In this document: one piece after another, positions 8,675-18,812 of the stretch
How positions within the stretch are numbered: position 1 is the stretch's first letter
Layout of the letters: each line of letters begins with the position of its first letter
Assembly (NCBI GenBank): GCA_963782465.1
Contig: CAWAJR010000007.1
Span: forward strand, 1 to 64,000
Length of the DNA stretch: 64,000 nt
Direction of reading: 5' to 3'
Source of the DNA: JAODBJ01 sp963782465
GTDB taxonomy: Bacteria; Actinomycetota; Acidimicrobiia; IMCC26256; PALSA-610
Program-made: the position numbers and the translations under genes
The notes under the pieces: generated by a model
Told to the model about the DNA's origin: nothing
Seen by the model: only the letters and a program-made list of their open reading frames with translations
The model's database searches: none

Positions 8675-9238
8675 TTACTGCTTGACTGCTTCCACCTCGA
8701 GGTTGAGGCGGACCTTGTCGGACACGACGAAGCCGCCGGTCTCGAGCGCGAGGTTCCACTCGAGGCCCCAGTCCTTGCGGTTCACGTCGACGCTCGCGCT
8801 GAAGCCGGCGCGGGTGCCGCCCCACGGGTCCTTCACGCTGCCTTCGTACTCGAGGTCCCACGTGACGCGCTTGGTCACGCCGTGGACGGTCAGGTCGCCG
8901 GTGAGCGCGTACTTGCCGTCGCCGCGGTCTTCGACCTTGGTCGAGGCGAACTCGATCTTCGGGTAGGTGTCGGCGTCGAAGAAGTCGGCCGAGCGCAGGT
9001 GCTCGTCGCGCTTCGCGTCGCCGCTCGATACCGACGCGACGTCGACGCTGGCCCGCACCGACGACTGCAGCGGGTCGTCGGCGATCGTGATCGTCCCCTC
9101 GACGCTGCCGAAACGGCCACGGACCTTGGTGACCATCAGGTGCCGGGCGACGAACTCGACCGACGAGTGCGATGCGTCGATCGACCAGGTGCCGGGGTCG
9201 ATGAGGTTGCCCACCTGGGAAGTGGTGGTGGCGGTCAT
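8675..9238 (-). CDS. YceI-family protein (lipid-binding lipocalin-like)
   Basis: A 187-residue protein with an excellent ribosome-binding site (GGAGGG, 7 bases before ATG). The YceI signature runs through the protein: WSIDASHSSVEFVARHLMVTKV near residue 18, LRSADFFDADTYPKIEF, and LTGDLTVHGVTKRVTWDLEY. No signal peptide is seen, so it is probably cytoplasmic. Family members bind isoprenoid or other amphipathic ligands and are often induced by stress. It is divergent from a MarR regulator and shares with it a region carrying two matching operator-like sites, which suggests direct control by that MarR. Confidence 0.88.
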   Translation of the reverse strand: MTATTTSQVGNLIDPGTWSIDASHSSVEFVARHLMVTKVRGRFGSVEGTITIADDPLQSSVRASVDVASVSSGDAKRDEHLRSADFFDADTYPKIEFASTKVEDRGDGKYALTGDLTVHGVTKRVTWDLEYEGSVKDPWGGTRAGFSASVDVNRKDWGLEWNLALETGGFVVSDKVRLNLEVEAVKQ

Positions 9239-9272
9239 GCTGTTCCCTCCGTACGAAATGTGAGGCAGTGCA

Positions 9273-9315
9273 ATCTTTGAGCTTGCAAAGATGTACAAGA
9301 CCTTTGCGCTCGCAA
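9273..9315. promoter_or_regulatory. Two copies of an operator-like site between yceI and marR
   Basis: Site 1 (9273-9292) is a perfect 7-6-7 inverted repeat ATCTTTG-AGCTTG-CAAAGAT. Site 2 (9302-9315) reads CTTTGCGCTCGCAA. Both fit CTTTG(A/C)GCT(T/C)GCAA, with starts 27 bases apart. They lie in the divergent yceI-marR region, the usual place for MarR autoregulatory operators. Function is inferred. Confidence 0.6.
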
Positions 9316-9343
9316 CTATTCCGCCCGTCGTAGAATTTGCCCG

Positions 9344-9908
9344 GTGGCGGCACCGAACAACGTTCCGTGGCTGGACGAAGACGAACAGCGCGGCGTGGCG
9401 ATCGCTCGTCGGGGCGACGGGCACCCTGATGTCGACACTCGACGCCGAGCTCCAAGCCGAGCACGGCCTGTCGCTGGCCGACTACGAGGTGCTCGTCGGG
9501 CTGTCGGAGGCGCCCGAGCACCGTTTGCGGATGACCGACTTCGCGGCCCACCTGCACCTGTCGCCGAGCGGCCTCACCCGCCGGCTCGACGGGTTGGCCA
9601 AGCGGGGCTGGGTGGTGCGGGAGCGCTGCGGGTCGGACCGCCGGGGTTCCTACGCGGTGCTGACGCCCGAAGGCATGCGCCGGCTCGTCGCGGCCGCGCC
9701 GACCCACGTGCGCGGCGTGCGCGAGCACTTCATCGCGCTCTTGTCGCGGGACGAGCTGGCCCATCTCGGCGCCGCGCTCAGCGTGCTCGCGCCCGACGGC
9801 GGCACCGGCGCCGCCGCCTGTGCCGAAGCCGCGGCCGCCGACGGCGACGGCGACAACGGCGACGACGACGCACCCGACGCCCAAGCGGGCACCGAGGCCG
9901 CCTTGTAG
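9344..9908 (+). CDS. MarR-family transcriptional regulator, frame break near the N-terminus
   Basis: A winged-helix MarR protein: LSLADYEVLVGLSEAP, MTDFAAHLHLSPSGLTRRLDGLAKRGWVVRERC, DRRGSYAVLTPEG. Starting at GTG 9344 gives VAAPNNVPWLDEDEQR, typical of the family, but an extra base near 9394 shifts into the frame that continues AWRSLVGATGTLMSTLDAELQ. An unbroken frame from ATG 9291 also exists, yet its first 34 residues look unlike a MarR protein. The C-terminal tail is unusually acidic (DGDGDNGDDD). It probably represses the divergent yceI gene in response to a small ligand. Confidence 0.72.
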
Positions 9909-9911
9909 CGC

Positions 9912-10049
9912 TCAGGGCCGGCGGCCGGCGGTCAGGAAGAACGTGACCGCGTAGAGGAAGCTGCCCCGTTCGACCACGTCGTCGAGTTCGCGCTCCCAAC
10001 GTTCGCCGTCGCCGACGGCCGAAGGGGCCTCGGCGACGTACTGCAGCAC
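9912..10049 (-). CDS. Possible gene remnant or 45-residue ORF
   Basis: From a GTG at 10049 the minus strand encodes VLQYVAEAPSAVGDGERW followed by ERELDDVVERGSFLYAVTF and a short basic end. It reads like the C-terminus of a larger enzyme, possibly an S-adenosylmethionine methyltransferase, but nothing upstream supports a full gene: the acyl-CoA dehydrogenase ends at 10096. It may be a leftover fragment or a chance ORF. Confidence 0.25.
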   Translation of the reverse strand: MLQYVAEAPSAVGDGERWERELDDVVERGSFLYAVTFFLTAGRRP

Positions 10050-10095
10050 GCGGTCGGCCCGTCGAGAACCCGAGGCTCGACGGAGCCAGCGCCGG

Positions 10096-11288
10096 TCAAC
10101 GGCGGGGGAGGCCGAGCACGCGCTCGGCGATGATGTTGCGCTGGATCTCGCTCGTCCCGCCGGGAATGGTGCCCGAGAACGAGTAGAGGTACTGCTGCGC
10201 CCACGGCCGTTCGCCGTGGTGGGACAGTGTGTCGCCACCGAGATCGAGCGCGTCGGCCCGAGGACGTCGACCACGTCGAGGATCGCGCGCTGTACCGATT
10301 CGCTGCCGAGCAACTTCAACAGCGAGTGCTCCGGGGCGGCCTGGCCGCGACTGAACTTCGAAAAGCCGCGATAGCCGATGCACCGCAACGCTTCGGCGTC
10401 GACGTGCGCGTTCGCGATCGCGTCGCGGAAATGGACGTCGTCGCCGAGACGCCTCCCGTCGGTGCCGATGTGGTCGGCGAGGCCGGCCATCGTGGCGACG
10501 ACGCGGTCCATCGAGTACGCGTAGTCGATCCACAACATCGACCGTTCGTGGGCCAGCGACCCTTGTGTGAGCGGCCAACCCTGGTGGAGTTCACCGAGGA
10601 GGTTCGCGGCGGGCACCCGAACGTCGGTGAAGAACACCTGGTTGAAATCGGTGCGGTCCCGCCCGAGGAGATCGGGGAACGGGTGACGTTCGACGCCGGG
10701 AGACGTGGTGTCGATGATCAACGCGCTGATGCCCTTGTGCTTCGGTGCCTCGGGGTCGGTGCGCACGAAGCACAAGCACCAGTCGGCGTCGTGCGCGCCC
10801 GACGTCCAGATCTTCTGGCCGTTCACGACGAACGTGTCGCCGTCGAGCACGGCACGCGTCTGCAGGCCGGCGAGGTCGCTGCCGGCGTTCGGTTCGCTCA
10901 TGCCCAGGCACCACGCGATCTCGGCCCGCAACGTGGGCAGGAGGAACTGTTCCTGCTGCGCGGGCGTGCCGTAGTCGCGGATCGACGGGGCGATGATGCC
11001 GAGGCCCTGCGGGTTCGCGCTGCGCAGGATGTGCCGCCCCGAGAGCTCCTCGAAGTAGATCATCTGCTGCACCGGGGTCGCGTTGCGACCGCCGAGTTCG
11101 GGGGGCCAGCCGGGCACGAGCCACCCGGCGTCGAAGAGCGTGCGCTGCCAGGCGCGGATCCAGGGAACGAGGTCGGCGCTCGAACGCGGTTCGGGGGTCC
11201 GCCGCTCGGCGGGCGGGTAGTTCGCTTCGAGCCACGCGACCAACTCGGCGCGGAAGGCTTCCTCGGCTTCGCCGTACTTGAGCTTCAC
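10096..11288 (-). CDS. Acyl-CoA dehydrogenase, frameshifted
   Basis: A flavoprotein of about 397 residues once one missing G near 10258 is restored (VDVLG then ADALDLGGDTLSHHGERPW). Family motifs: GLGIIAPSIRDYGTPAQQEQFLLPTL, WCLGMSEPNAGSDLAGLQT, FVVNGQKIWTSGAHDADW, and the C-terminal SGTIPGGTSEIQRNIIAERVLGLPR. It introduces the alpha,beta double bond into an acyl-CoA using FAD. The GTG start overlaps the stop of the Nudix gene (GTGA). The substrate could be a fatty acid, steroid side chain or branched acid; context does not decide. Confidence 0.82.
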
Positions 11289-11875
11289 GACCCTGATTCT
11301 GCGTGGCGTTCCCGCCACCGCGCCAACGCGGCCCGCGCGTAGTGCTCGTGGTTCTTGTGCCAGCGCTCGACGGTGTCGATGCCGCTCCACGCGACTTCGA
11401 GGATCTCGTGTTCGGGCCACGCGATCTCCCCGTCGGTGATCGAGCACAGGTAGAGCACCGCGATCGTCGCGTGCGGGCCGTACTCGACACTTGCGGGGCG
11501 GGCGAAGATCCCCACGAGCTCGTCGATCGTCGCGTCGAGGCCGGTCTCTTCCGCGAATTCACGGAGCACGGTTTCGGCGGGTGTTTCACCGCTGTCGACC
11601 CAGCCGCTGATGAGGCCCCAGCAGTTGTCGTCGGCGCGCCGTACCAGCAGCAGGCGCTCGTCGGGCGCGAAGACCGCGGCCTCCGCGCCGACCTTCGTGG
11701 TGTTGTAGCCGAGCTCGGCGCGGAACCGGTCGAGCACCGCGCCTTCCGGGAGCCGCGCGACCGGCGCGTACTCGCGGGCGGCGATCTCGAGTAGCCGCTC
11801 GTAGCGCTCGCGGTCGTACTCGCTCTCCGTGAAGTGCAAGCCGGTGCGCGCGATGGCGCGCACCTCGTCGAGCAA
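11285..11875 (-). CDS. Nudix hydrolase with N-terminal Nudix_N domain
   Basis: A 196-residue protein. The first 60 residues (RTGLHFTESEYDRERYERLL) match the helical N-terminal domain seen in a group of ADP-ribose/sugar-nucleotide phosphohydrolases. The Nudix box GWVDSGETPAETVLREFAEE then TGL is complete, with the REFAEE acidic residues that bind magnesium. It would hydrolyse a nucleoside diphosphate linked to another group. The gene directly precedes and overlaps the acyl-CoA dehydrogenase. Confidence 0.85.
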   Translation of the reverse strand: MLDEVRAIARTGLHFTESEYDRERYERLLEIAAREYAPVARLPEGAVLDRFRAELGYNTTKVGAEAAVFAPDERLLLVRRADDNCWGLISGWVDSGETPAETVLREFAEETGLDATIDELVGIFARPASVEYGPHATIAVLYLCSITDGEIAWPEHEILEVAWSGIDTVERWHKNHEHYARAALARWRERHAESGS

Positions 11876-11900
11876 CGCGAGGATGTCGATGGGCGCGACC

Positions 11901-12724
11901 TTAGGTGCTCAACGTCATGAGATCGTGGGCAAGCACGACCTCACCGTCGAAGTTCGCCGACGCCTGCGCCACCCATTCGTGCTCGGTCCCCGGTGCCGGC
12001 GGCGGGACCGGGTGGGTGAGCACGAGCGTGCGCACCCCGGCCTGCTTCGCGGTGCGCCCGGCGTCTTCGGCCGACGAGTGGTAGCCGAGAATGTCGTGCA
12101 GTCGGGCCGACGGGATCGACTTCACGAGGTCGGGCCGGATCACGGTCTGCACGTAGATATCGGCACCCGCGCAGAGTTCGGTGAGACTGTCGCACGGGAG
12201 GGTGTCGCCCGCGATCACCACCGCGGTCCCTTCGTGCTCGATGCGATATCCGACCGTCGGGTGGACCGGGCGGTGTTCGGTGGGCGCGGCGACGACACGC
12301 ACGCCGTCGGCTTCCCACGCGAGACCGTCGGTCACTTCGTGCACGTCGCATTCCGGTTCCCATGTGAGGTCGCCGTGGTGCGCGACGCGCCACCCGATGT
12401 CGGCGACGAGCATGTCGACGGTGCGTTGCATGAACGCTTCGGTGCCGGGCGGCCCGATCACGGGAAGCGGGTTGGGGCCGGGCGACATCGTCCAGCGCGT
12501 CGTGACGATGTCGTTCACGTCGGTGATGTGGTCGCTGTGCAGGTGGGTGAGGAACAACCGGGACAGGAAGCCGGGGTGGCCGGCACCCGCACCGGCGAGA
12601 CGCATCAGGACGCCGCGGCCCGCGTCGAACAGGAGCGCGTGGCCGCCCGCGCGGACCAGGGTCGACGGCCCGGCCCGGTTCGGGTCGGGGAGCGGGCAGC
12701 CGGTACCGAGGGTCGTGACCTGGA

Positions 12725-12728
<4 letters not shown>
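11901..12728 (-). CDS. Metallo-beta-lactamase-fold hydrolase (RNase Z / arylsulfatase-like)
   Basis: A 275-residue protein beginning MIQVTTLGTGCPLPDPNRAG, the usual opening of the RNase Z-like branch of the MBL fold. The zinc motif THLHSDH is at about residue 63, with further ligands in IAGDTLPCDS and LGYHSSAEDAG. Probably a cytoplasmic metal-dependent hydrolase of phosphodiesters or esters. Its ATG overlaps the stop of the upstream dehalogenase-like gene by 4 bases, so the two are translationally coupled. Confidence 0.82.
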
Positions 12729-13633
<905 letters not shown>

Positions 13634-13689
13634 GGTGGCCTCCGACCCTGCGCAGAGCACAAGCACTCAGCTCAAACATCAGCTCAAAT

Positions 13690-13710
13690 AGTTGCATTAA
13701 GAATGCGACT
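13690..13710. promoter_or_regulatory. Operator-like inverted repeat between dehalogenase-like gene and tetR
   Basis: AGTTGCATT-AAG-AATGCGACT is a 9-3-9 inverted repeat with one mismatch. It lies in the divergent region next to the tetR start. Just to its left TCAGCTCAAA occurs twice in tandem (about 13668-13687). A TetR dimer is the natural candidate to bind here and control both directions. Confidence 0.55.
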
Positions 13711-13730
13711 ACTGTCTAGCATGGTCCGCG

Positions 13731-14321
13731 ATGGATGGCAACGAGCCGAACCCGGTCGACGGCCGGGTCTTGCGCGGCGAGCGCAACCGGACCGCGATCG
13801 TCGACGCGTTGCTCGCGCTCCTGCGTGCGGGTCGGCTCGCACCGTCGGCTCGCGACATCGCCGCCCACGCCGGCGTGTCCGTCCGGTCGGTGTTCCAACA
13901 TTTCGACGATCTCGAGACGTTGCACGCCGCGCTCGTCGAACGACAATTCGCGCGGGCCGACCAGCTCACCGTCGCGATCGACCCGAGCCTGCCGTTCGAA
14001 GATCGGCTCGGGCGGTACCTCGCGAGCCGCACCGCGTTCTACGAGGAAGTCGCGCCGGTACGGAGGGCCGCCGCGCTCGCCGCGGTCGATTCGCCCACGC
14101 TGCAGCGGGCCCGCGACGAAGCCGCGCGGCGTCATGCGCGCGACGTCACCGCGGTGTTCGCGCCCGAATGCACCGACAGTGCACGCGACGCACTGGTACT
14201 CGTCACGTCGTGGGAGTCGTGGGAGCGCCTGCGCCACACCCAACGGCTGAAGGTGCCGGCGGCCCGCCGCGCCGTGGAGACGCTGGTCATGGCGATTCTC
14301 GGCCGAGCCGCGACCCGGTGA
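13731..14321 (+). CDS. TetR-family transcriptional regulator
   Basis: A 196-residue protein. The helix-turn-helix is clear near the N-terminus: ARDIAAHAGVSVRSVFQHFD followed by LETLHAALVERQFA. The remaining helical part is the ligand-binding/dimerisation domain and gives no hint about the ligand. No strong ribosome-binding site precedes ATG 13731; nearby ATGs at 13721 and 13735 are in other frames. Divergent from the dehalogenase-like operon, which it probably represses. Confidence 0.85.
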   Translation: MDGNEPNPVDGRVLRGERNRTAIVDALLALLRAGRLAPSARDIAAHAGVSVRSVFQHFDDLETLHAALVERQFARADQLTVAIDPSLPFEDRLGRYLASRTAFYEEVAPVRRAAALAAVDSPTLQRARDEAARRHARDVTAVFAPECTDSARDALVLVTSWESWERLRHTQRLKVPAARRAVETLVMAILGRAATR

Positions 14322-14334
14322 GCACTACCGTCGC

Positions 14335-15258
14335 GTGACGGTGCACGATCACGACCACGGCCAAGGGCACGGCCACGAGCACGCGGACGCCCGGGTGAGC
14401 GCCTTGGTGTTCGCGCTTGCCACCAACGCCGCGTTCCTCGTCGTCGAGTTGGTCGGCGGGCTCGTGTTCGGGTCGCTGGCGCTGCTCGCCGACGCGGTGC
14501 ACATGGTGTCGGACGTCGTCGCGCTCGGCCTCGCACTCTTCGCGCAGTTGCTCGCAGCCCGGCCCGCGACCGAACGGCACACCTATGGCTTCGGGCGCGC
14601 CGAGGTGCTCGCGGCGCAGGTGAATGGTGCCCTTCTCCTGATCGGCGCGGTCGCGGTGGCGGTGGAGGCCGTGCGCCGCTTCGCCCATCCGCACCATCTC
14701 GATGCCGTGCCGGTATTGATCGTGGGAGGCCTCGGTCTGGTGGTGAACCTCGCGAGTGGCTTCGTCCTCGGCCGGCAGGTGGGTGGGAACCTCAACCTTC
14801 GGGCGGTGATGTGGCATCTCGTGACCGACGCGCTCGGGTCGGCCGCCGTGATCATCGCGGCGATCGGCGTGCTCGTCGCCGACGCGACCTGGCTCGACCC
14901 GGTCGCATCACTCGTCATCGCCGGGTTGGTCATCGCGGGTGGCTGGCAGTTGCTGCGGGGGACGACCCACGTGCTGCTCGAAGGCGCGCCGCGTGGCATC
15001 GACGTCGGCGCGCTGAGCGACGCGCTCGCGGCCGAACCCGACGTCGAGGCCGTGCACCACGTGCACGTGTGGTCGCTCGCTTCGGAGGTGCCCGCGCTGT
15101 CGGCGCATGTCGTGCTCAACGGCGACTCGTGGACGCTGCACGATGCGCAGGTGCGCATGGAGACGCTGAAGGAGATGCTCGCGACGCGTTTCGGCATCGT
15201 GCACGCCACACTCGAAGTGGAGTGCCACGCGTGCGAGGCCGAACGCGAGCATCGATAG
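14335..15258 (+). CDS. Cation diffusion facilitator (CDF) metal exporter, CzcD-like
   Basis: A 307-residue inner-membrane protein with a His-rich N-terminus (HDHDHGQGHGHEH), six hydrophobic segments and a cytoplasmic C-terminal domain. The transport-site pairs are HMVSD in TM2 and HLVTD in TM5, typical of zinc-specific CDFs. VHHVHVWSLASEVPALSAHV is the usual C-terminal domain sequence. It would export Zn2+ or similar divalent ions by proton antiport. The start is GTG 14335 or GTG 14341. A strong stem-loop follows the stop. Confidence 0.9.
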   Translation: MTVHDHDHGQGHGHEHADARVSALVFALATNAAFLVVELVGGLVFGSLALLADAVHMVSDVVALGLALFAQLLAARPATERHTYGFGRAEVLAAQVNGALLLIGAVAVAVEAVRRFAHPHHLDAVPVLIVGGLGLVVNLASGFVLGRQVGGNLNLRAVMWHLVTDALGSAAVIIAAIGVLVADATWLDPVASLVIAGLVIAGGWQLLRGTTHVLLEGAPRGIDVGALSDALAAEPDVEAVHHVHVWSLASEVPALSAHVVLNGDSWTLHDAQVRMETLKEMLATRFGIVHATLEVECHACEAEREHR

Positions 15259-15267
15259 CACCATCGA

Positions 15268-15323
15268 AAAGGGCCGCAGGTGAGGGCCGGGCGGGCACCG
15301 CCCTCACCTGCGACGAGCCCTTT
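15268..15323. terminator. Stem-loop after the CDF gene
   Basis: Inner stem CGCAGGTGAGGGC (15275-15287) pairs perfectly with GCCCTCACCTGCG (15300-15312) around a 12-nt loop. An outer 7-bp stem AAAGGGC/GCCCTTT extends it. The trailing TTT gives a weak T-run on the plus strand. Most likely an intrinsic terminator for the exporter gene. Confidence 0.7.
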
Positions 15324-15369
15324 GCCTACCCACGGTAGGGTGCGATCACGCTCGATGCCGGAGGGATCG

Positions 15370-15693
15370 ATGGAAGCGATGCGCGGAATGCCCGGTCTGC
15401 GGCTCACGCGCGTCGCCGATGCCGCGGCCGTCCTCCTCGTCGCCGGTGAGGTCGACGTCTACGAGGCCCCGACGTTCCGCAACGCGTTGTTCGCGATCAT
15501 CGACGAAGGTCACGACCGGCTTGTCGTGGATTGTTCCGGAATGACGTTCATCGATTCGGCCGGGCTGGCGGCACTCGTCGACGCCCGCCGCCGCATGGGC
15601 GACGGTGAGATCGTCCTCCGGGCCGTGCGCCCCGCGTCGCGGCGCGTCTTCGAGATCACCGAGCTCGCGTCGCTCTTCAGTTTCGAGCAGTAG
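15370..15693 (+). CDS. STAS-domain anti-sigma factor antagonist
   Basis: A 107-residue single-domain protein; GGAGGG lies just before ATG 15370. The loop with the phosphorylatable serine is MTFIDSAGLAALVDARRRMG, matching the SpoIIAA/RsbV pattern DS(A/S)G. In the dephosphorylated form such proteins bind RsbW-type ATPases and free their sigma factor. It stands apart from the main partner-switching cluster (18.8-24.8 kb). Confidence 0.85.
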   Translation: MEAMRGMPGLRLTRVADAAAVLLVAGEVDVYEAPTFRNALFAIIDEGHDRLVVDCSGMTFIDSAGLAALVDARRRMGDGEIVLRAVRPASRRVFEITELASLFSFEQ

Positions 15694-15723
15694 GAATCAC
15701 GCGAGCCGGCCGGCGCGGGCGGT

Positions 15724-17310
15724 TCAGGGGCGGCCGTGGAGGGCGGCGTCGACGTCGTCGAGCTGGCGGTCGAGCCACTTCTGCACGTTGTTGTGGCGCA
15801 CGATCTCCACCGCGGCCTGCCGGCGCGCCCGCCGTTCGGGCACGGGCATCATGAGCGCCTCGAACAGCGCATTTGCCTGCTGCTCGATGTCGAAGGGGGC
15901 CAGCGTCACCGCGACCGCGCCGAGTTCCTCATGCGCCCCCGTGTTCTCCGACAGCGCGAGAACGCCTTCGCGCGCGTTCACCATGACCGCTTCCTTCGCG
16001 ACGAGGTTCATCCCGTCGAAGACGGCGTTCACCATCAAGACGTCGAACAGGCGGTACGCCGCGACCGCGAGCGGCAGGTTGTCGCCGAAGCGCAGGTCGA
16101 CGGGTTGCCACTCGTCGGTTCCGAACCGTCGGTTCACCGCCGCCGCGGCGCGCTTGATCTGCCCGACGTACTGCACGTATTGCGGCACGTCCTGCCGGCT
16201 CGGCTGCAGCAACGCGAGAAAGGTCACGTGCCCGAGCAGCTCGGGGTGCAGCTCGAGCATCCGAGCGTACGCACGGAACCCGCGCACGATGTTTTTCGAC
16301 GGGTCGGTGCGGTCGACGCGGAGCACCAGATGCTTGCCGGCGTCGCCAAGGAGCTGGGTGCGCAACGCGGTTTCGTGCGCGGCGGCTTCCGGCGTGTCGA
16401 GCAATTCGAGGAGCGTCGTCTCATCGACCGAGATCGGGTAGAAGCGCACCGCGACCTCGCGGTCGCCGCACCGCACCACGCTGCGCTCGAAATCGACCGC
16501 GTAGCCGAGCAGCTCCTGGCACGACAAGAGGAAGTTCCACGCGCGTACCGCTCGGTGTGGAACGCGACGATGTCGCTGCCGAGCAAGCCTTCGATGATCG
16601 CTTCGCGCCAGGGTGGCGGGAGGATCCGCCAGGAGTCGGGTTGCGGCCACGGTATGTGGACGAAGAAGTGCAGGAACGCGTCGACGCCCGCCGCGCGCAC
16701 CATGTTCGGGACGAGGTAGAAGTGGTAGTCGTGCACCATCACGACCGGCCCCGCCGCGCCACCGGTCATCGTTTCGGCGATCGCGTCGGCGAAACGCCGG
16801 TTCACCTCGACGTACCCGTGGTGCCAGGCGTCGACGTCGGTGCGCGTGATGTCAGGCGCCGAGCCGTGGTCCCAGAGGTAGTGCTGGATGAACCACAGCA
16901 GCGGATTGGCGATCACGGCATAGAAGTCGTGGTGAATGCCGGGTTCGATCGGCAGCATCCGCACGCGGCACGGGTGGTTGTCGGCGCTGGCCGGGCGCGG
17001 GTCGGCGGTTTCCAGATCGAACGGGCCCGCGGGCCGCGAGGCGGTCCTCGTCGGTGGCCGCGGCGCAGATCCACGTCGTCGAGCCGGCATGGCGAACGAG
17101 GTCGAGTAGCGCCGTCACGAGACCACCGCCGCCGCGGAGCGCGTGAAGGGCGCGGCCCTCGGCCGGCCCCTCGCCGTCGACGGTTTCGAAGTGCACCGGT
17201 CCCCGGTGCGAAACGAGCACGAGCGCACCGCGCTTCTCGGCCCGGCCGGCACCGCGGCCTGATCCGCCGGCGGCGGCGTCCGGTTCGTCCACGTTGGGGC
17301 GAACAAGCAC
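15724..17310 (-). CDS. otsA: Alpha,alpha-trehalose-phosphate synthase (UDP-forming), with two frame breaks
   Basis: GT20 glycosyltransferase. N-terminal motif LVLVSHRGPVHFETVDGEGP and GGGGLVTALLDL, then GPVVMVHDYHFYLVPNMVR, VHIPWPQPDSWRILPP, and LRVDRTDPSKNIVRGFRAYAR and NLVAKEAVMVN from the donor-binding half. Three frame segments must be joined: breaks at about 17030 (GGCCCGCGGGCCC) and about 16548 (GCGCG). Corrected length is near 490-525 residues, as expected. It joins UDP-glucose and glucose-6-phosphate. No otsB phosphatase is seen in the window. The start (GTG near 17310 or 17292) is uncertain. Confidence 0.82.
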
Positions 17311-17430
17311 TCCTCCTGCCACGTTGTTCCTGTACCCACGGCGAGTTCGCGCGACACCGGGGCCTGCGACACCAAAGCGCGACGACAGGGCCACGACGGT
17401 GAGTTTGACGCCACCGGCGGCGGGTACTCG

Positions 17431-18801
17431 GTGCGGATGCTGCACCCCGGGTTGCTTCGACGCGTGGGCTCGCTCGCCCGGTACCACGACGACGGCGGTG
17501 GGCAGGGGTTGGCGGCGGCCGCGAGCCTCGGCCACGAGGCGGTGATCCGCGAGGTCGAGGCATCGGGCCTGCGCGGTCGAGGCGGATGCGGGTTCCCGAC
17601 CGGTCGGAAGTGGCGTTCCGTGCGCGACTGCGGGGGCGGCCGCCGCTTCGTCGTGGCCAACGGTGTGGACGGCGAACCGGGCACGTTCAAAGACCGGGCG
17701 ATCCTGCGCGCCAACCCGTACCAGGTGATCGAAGGGCTCGCGATCGCCGCGATCGCGATCGGCGCGACGGAGGCGTACATCGCGATCAAGGCTTCGTACG
17801 CGCGGGAGCGAGCGGGGCTCGAACGCGCCGCGCGCGAGATGACGGCCGCGGGGCTCCTCGAGGGAACGCCGGTACGGATCGTCACCGGTCCCGACGAGTA
17901 CCTCTTCGGAGAAGAGCGGGCACTGCTCGAGGTGATCGAAGGCCACGACCCGTTCCCGCGCGTCCTGCCCCCGCACCGGCACGGCTTGTTCGCAACCATG
18001 CCGCAACGCGGCGGCGAGGCCGACTTGGGCGCGAACCCGACGCTGGTGAACAACGTCGAGACGCTGGCGCACGCCAGCACGATCCTCGCCCGCGGTGCCG
18101 CATGGTTCCGTTCGCGCGGTACCGCTCGGTCGCCGGGAACGATGGTCTTCACGGTCGTCGGCGACGTTGCGCGACCCGGCGTGCACGAACTCCCGCTCGG
18201 TACGCCGCTGCGCGTGTTGGTTGAAGACCTTGGTGGCGGGACCGCGTCGGGCCGACCGGTGAAGATGGTGTGCTCCGGTGTCGCGAACGGGGTCATGCGC
18301 GCGGGCGCGCTCGACCTACCGATGGATTTCGACGGGCTCGCCAATGCCGCCGGTGGCCTCGGGTCGGGCGGTTTCGTCGTGTACGGCGACGACGTGTGCG
18401 CGCTGGCGGTCGCGCGGGCGTACTCCAACTTCCTGTGGATCGAATCGTGCGGTCAGTGCCCGGCGTGCAAGCTCGGCACCGGCGCGATCACCTCGGCGCT
18501 CGCCGGGTTCGAAGCGGGCGGTGACGCCGGGCAACTGGCCGTGTTGCAGCGCGCGCTCAACACGGTGACCGACGGCCGGCGTTGCGCGATCCCGGTGGAG
18601 GAACAGCAGATGGTCGGCAGCCTGTTGCGCACGTTCCCGGACGACGTGCTCGCCCACGAGGGGACCGGCCACGCCCACGCGTCGCTCCGCCATCACATCG
18701 TGGTGCCGAAGATCGTCGATCTGGACGACGGCGTCGTGACCTACGACCGTTTGCAGACGCGCAAGCAACCCGATTGGACGTACGCGACGCCGGCCGCGTG
18801 A
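17431..18801 (+). CDS. Stand-alone NuoF-like flavin/iron-sulfur protein
   Basis: A 456-residue relative of the 51-kDa NADH-binding subunit of complex I. The FMN/NADH region shows GLRGRGGCGFPTGRKW, VVANGVDGEPGTFKDRAIL and ANPTLVNNVETLAHA. The C-terminal 4Fe-4S site is ESCGQCPACKLGTG plus a later cysteine in GRRCAIPVEEQQ. It probably passes electrons from NAD(P)H or to it, through FMN and one cluster. No NuoE, NuoG or hydrogenase/formate dehydrogenase gene is beside it: neighbours are otsA (divergent) and a sigma factor (convergent). The partner is unknown. Confidence 0.8.
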   Translation: MRMLHPGLLRRVGSLARYHDDGGGQGLAAAASLGHEAVIREVEASGLRGRGGCGFPTGRKWRSVRDCGGGRRFVVANGVDGEPGTFKDRAILRANPYQVIEGLAIAAIAIGATEAYIAIKASYARERAGLERAAREMTAAGLLEGTPVRIVTGPDEYLFGEERALLEVIEGHDPFPRVLPPHRHGLFATMPQRGGEADLGANPTLVNNVETLAHASTILARGAAWFRSRGTARSPGTMVFTVVGDVARPGVHELPLGTPLRVLVEDLGGGTASGRPVKMVCSGVANGVMRAGALDLPMDFDGLANAAGGLGSGGFVVYGDDVCALAVARAYSNFLWIESCGQCPACKLGTGAITSALAGFEAGGDAGQLAVLQRALNTVTDGRRCAIPVEEQQMVGSLLRTFPDDVLAHEGTGHAHASLRHHIVVPKIVDLDDGVVTYDRLQTRKQPDWTYATPAA

Positions 18802-18812
18802 CCCGCCCTGGA

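Noticed and set aside
9291..9343. ATG 9291 as start of the MarR gene
   Set aside because: It gives an unbroken frame, but the first 34 residues are unlike MarR proteins and the codon lies within operator site 1. The GTG 9344 frame gives the typical VPWLDEDEQR start after correcting one base.
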